10,005 nucleotides of DNA from Peptoniphilus_E sp964345555 (lineage in GTDB: Bacteria > Bacillota > Clostridia > Tissierellales > Peptoniphilaceae): contig CAYFRD010000043.1 of assembly GCA_964345555.1 (NCBI GenBank), forward strand, positions 1-10,005. The letters run 5' to 3'. Within the stretch, counting starts at the first letter, position 1; each line of letters opens with the position of its first letter. The notes below the pieces were generated by a model that ran no database searches, was not told the origin of the DNA, and saw nothing but the letters and a program-made list of their open reading frames with translations. This document shows, one piece after another, positions 6,652 to 10,005 of this stretch. The position numbers and the translations under genes were made by a program.

Positions 6652-6830
6652 CAATCTACATTTACTATTTCTTTTCCGTCATAATATCCACAACTCGGAC
6701 ATACTCTGTGTGGTAATTTCGGCTCATGGCAATTAGAGCATTCTACCACGGTAGCTTTATTTAATCTATAAGAAGATGCCCTTCTCTTATTTTTTCTTTG
6801 TTTTGAAGTTTTTCCCTTAGGTACTGCCAT
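6651..6830 (-). CDS. rpmF: 50S ribosomal protein L32
   Basis: This 59-residue basic protein starts MAVPKGKTSKQRKNKRRASS, the hallmark N-terminus of bacterial L32, and belongs to the large ribosomal subunit. It has two complete CxxC pairs (C31/C34 and C44/C47, in VECSNCHEP and VCPSCGYY), making it the zinc-ribbon form rather than the zinc-independent paralogue that lost the cysteines. It ends a few residues after DGKEIVNVD, a normal length. Only 2 bp separate it from the yceD stop codon, and the AGGAGG ribosome binding site overlaps the end of yceD. It is followed at once by a terminator. The yceD-rpmF pairing is conserved across many bacteria. Confidence 0.97.
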   Translation of the reverse strand: MAVPKGKTSKQRKNKRRASSYRLNKATVVECSNCHEPKLPHRVCPSCGYYDGKEIVNVD

Positions 6831-6832
6831 TA

Positions 6833-7357
6833 TTACACCTCCTCATCATTAAACAAGTCTAATATTTTTTCAAATCTCAAATCAATATTTGAATCATCTA
6901 CGCAGTCACACGGACCATCATTTAAATTTTTGCCGCATTTTGGACATAACCCCTTGCAATCTTCATCACATAAATTCTTAAAGGGTTTATCGGTAATAAT
7001 CTGAGATATTATTATATCGTCTAATTCAATTTCTTGATTAACAAGGTCAAAATATTGAGCGTCGGCAGAATCTTCATATTCAAGTTCACCATCAAGTTTA
7101 AAATAAGCCTTGAGCTCCGATGCTTCACATTTGGTAATTGGTTTTAGACATCTATCACATTGAGTATTATACTTATATTCAAGGTTTAAATCAAGCATTA
7201 ACTCCTTGCCCATATCATATATTACGGCATCATATCTAATAGGCATAACTAAGTCCAAATCTGCCGTATCATAATCGGTTTGATAACTGTCCAGTTCCCC
7301 TTTGACCTTTAATACAGTTTCATCACTGTTAATAAAATTTTTTAAATTCAACCTCAT
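6833..7357 (-). CDS. yceD: YceD/DUF177 family protein (YlbN-like), partner of L32
   Basis: This 174-residue acidic protein belongs to the YceD (DUF177) family, found upstream of rpmF in most bacteria and linked to ribosomal RNA or large-subunit assembly; its biochemical function remains poorly defined. It shows the family's cysteine pattern: C67-x2-C70 (QCDRCLKPI), C77, and a C-terminal cluster C130, C134, C138-x2-C141 and C150-x-C152 (LCPKCGKNL, GPCDC), probably metal-binding. I start it at the ATG at 7357, 8 nt after an AAGGG ribosome binding site. Upstream in-frame alternatives are an ATG at 7363, too close to that site, and a GTG at 7381, which coincides with the expected transcription start. 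The gene has a strong promoter just upstream and is co-transcribed with rpmF. Confidence 0.93.
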   Translation of the reverse strand: MRLNLKNFINSDETVLKVKGELDSYQTDYDTADLDLVMPIRYDAVIYDMGKELMLDLNLEYKYNTQCDRCLKPITKCEASELKAYFKLDGELEYEDSADAQYFDLVNQEIELDDIIISQIITDKPFKNLCDEDCKGLCPKCGKNLNDGPCDCVDDSNIDLRFEKILDLFNDEEV

Positions 7358-7386
7358 AATCATCGCCCTTAAAATTAGCACGTTAT

Positions 7387-7415
7387 ATTATACATTGGTA
7401 AAATATTTTTGTCAA
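7387..7415 (-). promoter_or_regulatory. Consensus sigma-70 promoter of yceD-rpmF
   Basis: On the minus strand TTGACA (7415-7410) and TATAAT (7392-7387) are separated by exactly 17 bp, a perfect match to the housekeeping consensus. The predicted transcription start is near 7380, giving a leader of about 20 nt before yceD. This strength fits a ribosomal-protein unit. It lies just past the 3' end of ackA, so the pair need not depend on ackA read-through. Confidence 0.9.
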
Positions 7416-7444
7416 TAAAAAACAAATTTCACAAAAATTTTATA

Positions 7445-8647
7445 CTACTTTACAAGTTCAAGAGTATCTCTTGCAATCATCAATTCTTCATTAGTGGGTA
7501 TTACCAATACTTTAATTGTAGAATCTTCCGCAGATACTATTTTTTCCGCACCTCTCATGTCATTTGCTTTCTCGTCAATCTTTACCCCGAAAACTGATAG
7601 TCCTTTAATTACATTGGCTCTTGTTTCTTTTGAATTTTCGCCAAGTCCTGCGGTAAATACTATACCGTCTACTTCATCAAGGCTGTCAAATTCAGTCAAA
7701 TAAGATCCGATGAATTTTCTAACTGAATTTTCGAATATATCAAGTGCTAATTGTGCTCTTTCGTTGCCCTTTTCAGCTGCTTCTTCAATATCCCTAAAGT
7801 CGGAGCTTACTCCGGAAATACCTAGAACACCTGATTCTTTGTTCATCAAATTATTTACTTCTTCAATAGATAGACCGTCTTTATCCAGGATAAACCCTAC
7901 AATTGCAGGATCCATATTGCCTGTTCTTGTGCCCATGGGAAGTCCTTCAAGAGGAGTAAGTCCCATAGATGTGTCATAGGATTTTCCGCCTTTTATTGCC
8001 GTGATGCTTGACCCGTTTCCTAAATGGCAGGTAATCAAATTCACTTCATCAACACTTTTACCAAGCATGCTTGCAGCTCTTTGTGTTATATATTTATGAG
8101 AAGTTCCGTGGAATCCGTATCTTCTTATCTTATGGTTTTCATATTCTTCATAGGGTAGAGCATAAATATAATTTAAAGCGGGCATAGTTTGATGAAAAGC
8201 CGTGTCGAATACTGCAACTTGCTTTACATTAGGAAGTATTTTTTTACAAGCTTCTATTCCTATGATATTTGGAGGATTATGAAGAGGTGCAAGATCTATG
8301 TTTCTGTTTATAGCATCCATAACCTTGTCGTCTATAATTACACTTTCAGCAAAGTCTTCTCCACCATGAACAACTCTGTGTCCGATTGCTCCGATTTCAT
8401 CCAATGAAGCTATTGCTCCATACTCTTCGTTAACTAAGGAATCAAGTACAATCTTAAGAGCTTCTCCATGGTCCTTTAACTTTCCTTCAATTACCTTTTT
8501 TTCTTTTCCGATGGTTTCATGCTTAACACGTGAACCTTCAATTCCAATTCTTTCAACAAGACCTTTAGCCATCAGTTCTTCATTGTTCATATCAATTAAT
8601 TGGTATTTCAAAGATGAAGAACCGCAATTAATAACTAATATTTTCAT
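7445..8647 (-). CDS. ackA: Acetate kinase
   Basis: AckA reversibly converts acetyl phosphate and ADP to acetate and ATP, the substrate-level phosphorylation step of acetate-forming fermentation in the cytosol. The 400-residue protein is full length and has both family signatures: VINCGSSSLKY at 5-15 (N7, S10, S12, K14) and RYGFHGTSH at 176-184. Other active-site blocks are GHRVVHGGE with R91, VFDTAFHQTMP with D148, H180, HLGNGSS (208-214), R241 in MGTRTG, and the C-terminal TNEELMIARDT with its conserved Glu. The ATG at 8647 has a perfect AGGAGG 5 nt upstream. The usual partner pta is not adjacent; it may lie beyond the window or elsewhere. I see only a weak A/T repeat rather than a clear terminator after it, so some read-through into yceD is possible. 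Confidence 0.97.
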   Translation of the reverse strand: MKILVINCGSSSLKYQLIDMNNEELMAKGLVERIGIEGSRVKHETIGKEKKVIEGKLKDHGEALKIVLDSLVNEEYGAIASLDEIGAIGHRVVHGGEDFAESVIIDDKVMDAINRNIDLAPLHNPPNIIGIEACKKILPNVKQVAVFDTAFHQTMPALNYIYALPYEEYENHKIRRYGFHGTSHKYITQRAASMLGKSVDEVNLITCHLGNGSSITAIKGGKSYDTSMGLTPLEGLPMGTRTGNMDPAIVGFILDKDGLSIEEVNNLMNKESGVLGISGVSSDFRDIEEAAEKGNERAQLALDIFENSVRKFIGSYLTEFDSLDEVDGIVFTAGLGENSKETRANVIKGLSVFGVKIDEKANDMRGAEKIVSAEDSTIKVLVIPTNEELMIARDTLELVK

Positions 8648-8688
8648 TTCTTCCTCCTAATTCTCAAACTTTATTTTTTAACTAATTT

Positions 8689-8697
8689 ATTATATCA
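8689..8697 (-). promoter_or_regulatory. Extended -10 promoter of ackA
   Basis: The minus strand reads TGATATAAT here, an exact extended -10 (TGnTATAAT), about 40 nt before the ackA start codon. The best -35 candidate (TTTAAA, 18 bp spacing) is poor, which suits an extended -10 promoter. The 12-mer ATATGATATAAT around it is identical to that before the M29 aminopeptidase gene. No equally good promoter is visible for the divergent tmcAL in the same 86 bp gap. Confidence 0.6.
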
Positions 8698-8733
8698 TAT
8701 TAAAAGATAAAGTTTAAATAAAAGAGGAAATTT

Positions 8734-9912
8734 ATGGAAAATACAGCAATAATAGCGGAGTATAATCCTTTTCATAACGGACATAAATATCAAATAGAAA
8801 AAATAAAATCCACAAATTCAAATATAGTAGTGATCATGAGCTCATCTTTTACACAAAGAGGAATTCCTGCAATTACTGACAAATTCTCAAGAGCAAAAAT
8901 TGCCGTACTGTACGGAGCAGATTTGGTAATTGAACTACCCGGAATTTTTGCCACATCAAACGCGGAAATATTTGCAAAGGGTGCAGTAGGAATATTACAC
9001 CAAATGAAGATAATAGATCATTTGTGTTTCGGCTCTGAAAACAATCTAGAGGAATTACATCACATCTTAAATAAAATCGAAGAAAATAAGGATATGTCTG
9101 AGATATTGCTCAAAAAACACCTATCTTCGGGTTTTGCCTATCCTAAAGCTGTTGAAATGTCCTATGAATTTCTATCAAATGAAGAAAAACAAATACTAAA
9201 AATGCCTAACAACATCTTGGCAGTAGAATATATAAAAGCTCTTAGAGAACTAAACTCCCCTATTAAACCTAGTTCAATTGAGAGAAAATACGTAAATCAT
9301 AATGCAGAGTTTGCATTCAACAATTTTACGTCTGCATCCTATATCAGAAAAAATCATTTAGATAAAACCATTAAAAATTATATGCCTGAACAGTCTTACA
9401 ACGTTTTAAGAAATAATTCAGCTGTATTTTTAAAGGATTTTTTTAAAATAATAAAGTATAAAATATTGGAAAATAAAATTCATTATGAAAAATACATAGA
9501 TTATGAAAATGGAATGGAAAACAGATTTAAAAAGTATATAAATTCTCAAAATATATATGATTTTATAGATAAAATCTCTACAAAGAGATATACGAAATCG
9601 AGAATAACAAGGCTGCTAATCCAAATAATGCTTGACTTGAAAAAAGAATTTATCTTTGAATCTTTAAATAAACCCTATATACGCATATTGGCATCAAACG
9701 AAAAGGGATTTGCTTTATTAAATGAGTTGAAATTAAAAGAAGTCGATTATATAGATAAATTCTCTCTCATAAATACTATGGATGACTCTTCTATAATTAA
9801 AAAAATTGCAATAAAAGAAGCATTTATCACAAATATTTACAATATAGTTTCAGGCAGACCCATAAACGAAGACTATATAGTTAATAAAATGATAATAAAA
9901 AAGTCTCTTTAA
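8734..9912 (+). CDS. tmcAL: tRNA(Met) cytidine acetate ligase (TmcAL, YlbM family)
   Basis: TmcAL uses ATP and free acetate to make N4-acetylcytidine at the wobble position (C34) of elongator tRNA-Met, protecting AUG/AUA discrimination. The 392-residue protein matches the family length and has its nucleotidyltransferase motifs: the HIGH-like NPFHNGH (11-17), GADLVIELP (61-69) and FGSE (99-102). The block usually seen as SGNF-x-QRG is SSSFTQRG here (36-43), a small departure beside the active site. The C-terminal half (about 190-392) is the lysine-rich tRNA-binding part. The ATG at 8734 follows GAGG by 6 nt. It diverges from ackA across an 86 bp gap, and in Bacillus the same gene (ylbM) sits beside yceD and rpmF, which supports the call. 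Acetate, its substrate, is the product of the neighbouring enzyme. Confidence 0.93.
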   Translation: MENTAIIAEYNPFHNGHKYQIEKIKSTNSNIVVIMSSSFTQRGIPAITDKFSRAKIAVLYGADLVIELPGIFATSNAEIFAKGAVGILHQMKIIDHLCFGSENNLEELHHILNKIEENKDMSEILLKKHLSSGFAYPKAVEMSYEFLSNEEKQILKMPNNILAVEYIKALRELNSPIKPSSIERKYVNHNAEFAFNNFTSASYIRKNHLDKTIKNYMPEQSYNVLRNNSAVFLKDFFKIIKYKILENKIHYEKYIDYENGMENRFKKYINSQNIYDFIDKISTKRYTKSRITRLLIQIMLDLKKEFIFESLNKPYIRILASNEKGFALLNELKLKEVDYIDKFSLINTMDDSSIIKKIAIKEAFITNIYNIVSGRPINEDYIVNKMIIKKSL

Positions 9913-9934
9913 TACAATATTAAAGAGACTTTTT
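9898..9934. terminator. Bidirectional rho-independent terminator after tmcAL
   Basis: A perfect 17 bp inverted repeat (9898-9914 and 9918-9934) with a 3-nt CAA loop overlaps the tmcAL stop codon (9910-9912). It ends in TTTTT on the plus strand and TTTTTT on the minus strand, so it can stop transcription from both sides. The minus-strand reading frame that ends at 9940 would use the same hairpin. Confidence 0.9.
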
Positions 9935-9939
9935 ATTAC

Positions 9940-10005
9940 TTATTCCATATCGAGACTGTGAAATAATTTGTGTATGAGTAATCCTCCTCTTAAGGTAAAA
10001 TATAA
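9940..10005 (-). CDS. Possible C-terminal end of an unidentified minus-strand gene
   Basis: From the right edge a minus-strand frame gives 21 residues ending ...LLIHKLFHSLDME before a TAA at 9942-9940. The stop lies 5 bp from the bidirectional hairpin, as expected for a gene end. The segment is too short to assign a family. A second minus-strand frame is also open here but runs through the terminator stem, so I prefer this one. Sequence to the right would settle it. Confidence 0.4.
   Translation of the reverse strand, partial: LYFTLRGGLLIHKLFHSLDME

Noticed and set aside
7358..7381. Longer yceD start (GTG at 7381)
   Set aside because: It coincides with the predicted transcription start of the consensus promoter, so it would have no leader or ribosome binding site.
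7424..7442. A/T inverted repeat after ackA as a terminator
   Set aside because: Only about six A-T pairs with no G-C pair in the stem; too weak to call despite the following T-rich stretch.
7494..7979. Two plus-strand ORFs antisense to ackA
   Set aside because: ackA on the minus strand is intact and unmistakable; these are shadow frames with Ser/Pro/Thr-rich composition.
1..10005. CRISPR arrays, insertion sequences, riboswitches or T-box leaders
   Set aside because: I looked in every intergenic gap. None shows regularly spaced repeats, transposase frames with terminal repeats, or long structured leaders; gaps other than 779-1024 are 110 bp or less.

Overview
The window comes from a low-GC, AT-rich bacterial chromosome. 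Codon use, strong AGGAG-type ribosome binding sites and gene content (ComEA, M29 aminopeptidase, the YceD-RpmF pair, TmcAL beside acetate kinase) point to an anaerobic Firmicute. A Tissierellia/Peptoniphilus-like or clostridial lineage is my best guess; I cannot name a species from sequence alone.

Left edge (1-1100): the minus strand carries a 5'-truncated phage minor head protein of the SPP1 gp7/Mu F family. Its reading frame is interrupted at the conserved HPN|C site by what looks like an intein, and the intein is cut by the window edge. This fragment lies about 250 bp beyond the 3' end of a tRNA-Trp gene with its own terminator, so it looks like the end of a prophage or prophage remnant parked downstream of a tRNA.

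Centre-left (1100-3091): a ComEA-type DNA-uptake protein (minus) and an M29 metallo-aminopeptidase (plus) diverge from a short promoter region. The aminopeptidase ends convergently, overlapping the last gene of the next operon by 8 bp.

Centre (3084-6547, minus strand): a tight five-gene operon read right to left: yebC, an Fe-S flavoprotein-like NAD(P)H/FMN oxidoreductase, deoC, lgt and a membrane-anchored metallophosphoesterase. Junctions are a 3 bp gap, a 14 bp overlap, an 11 bp overlap and direct abutment, with GTG and TTG starts inside the overlaps, which suggests translational coupling.

Right (6628-10005): yceD and rpmF (L32; 59 aa) form a two-gene unit with a perfect consensus promoter and a palindromic terminator. 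ackA lies upstream on the same strand. tmcAL diverges from ackA and ends in a long bidirectional terminator; a probable C-terminal fragment of another minus-strand gene enters from the right edge. The ackA/tmcAL/yceD/rpmF grouping resembles the ylbM-ylbN-rpmF neighbourhood of other Firmicutes. Apart from the phage/intein fragment, this is ordinary core chromosome; I found no CRISPR array, insertion sequence or clear new system.
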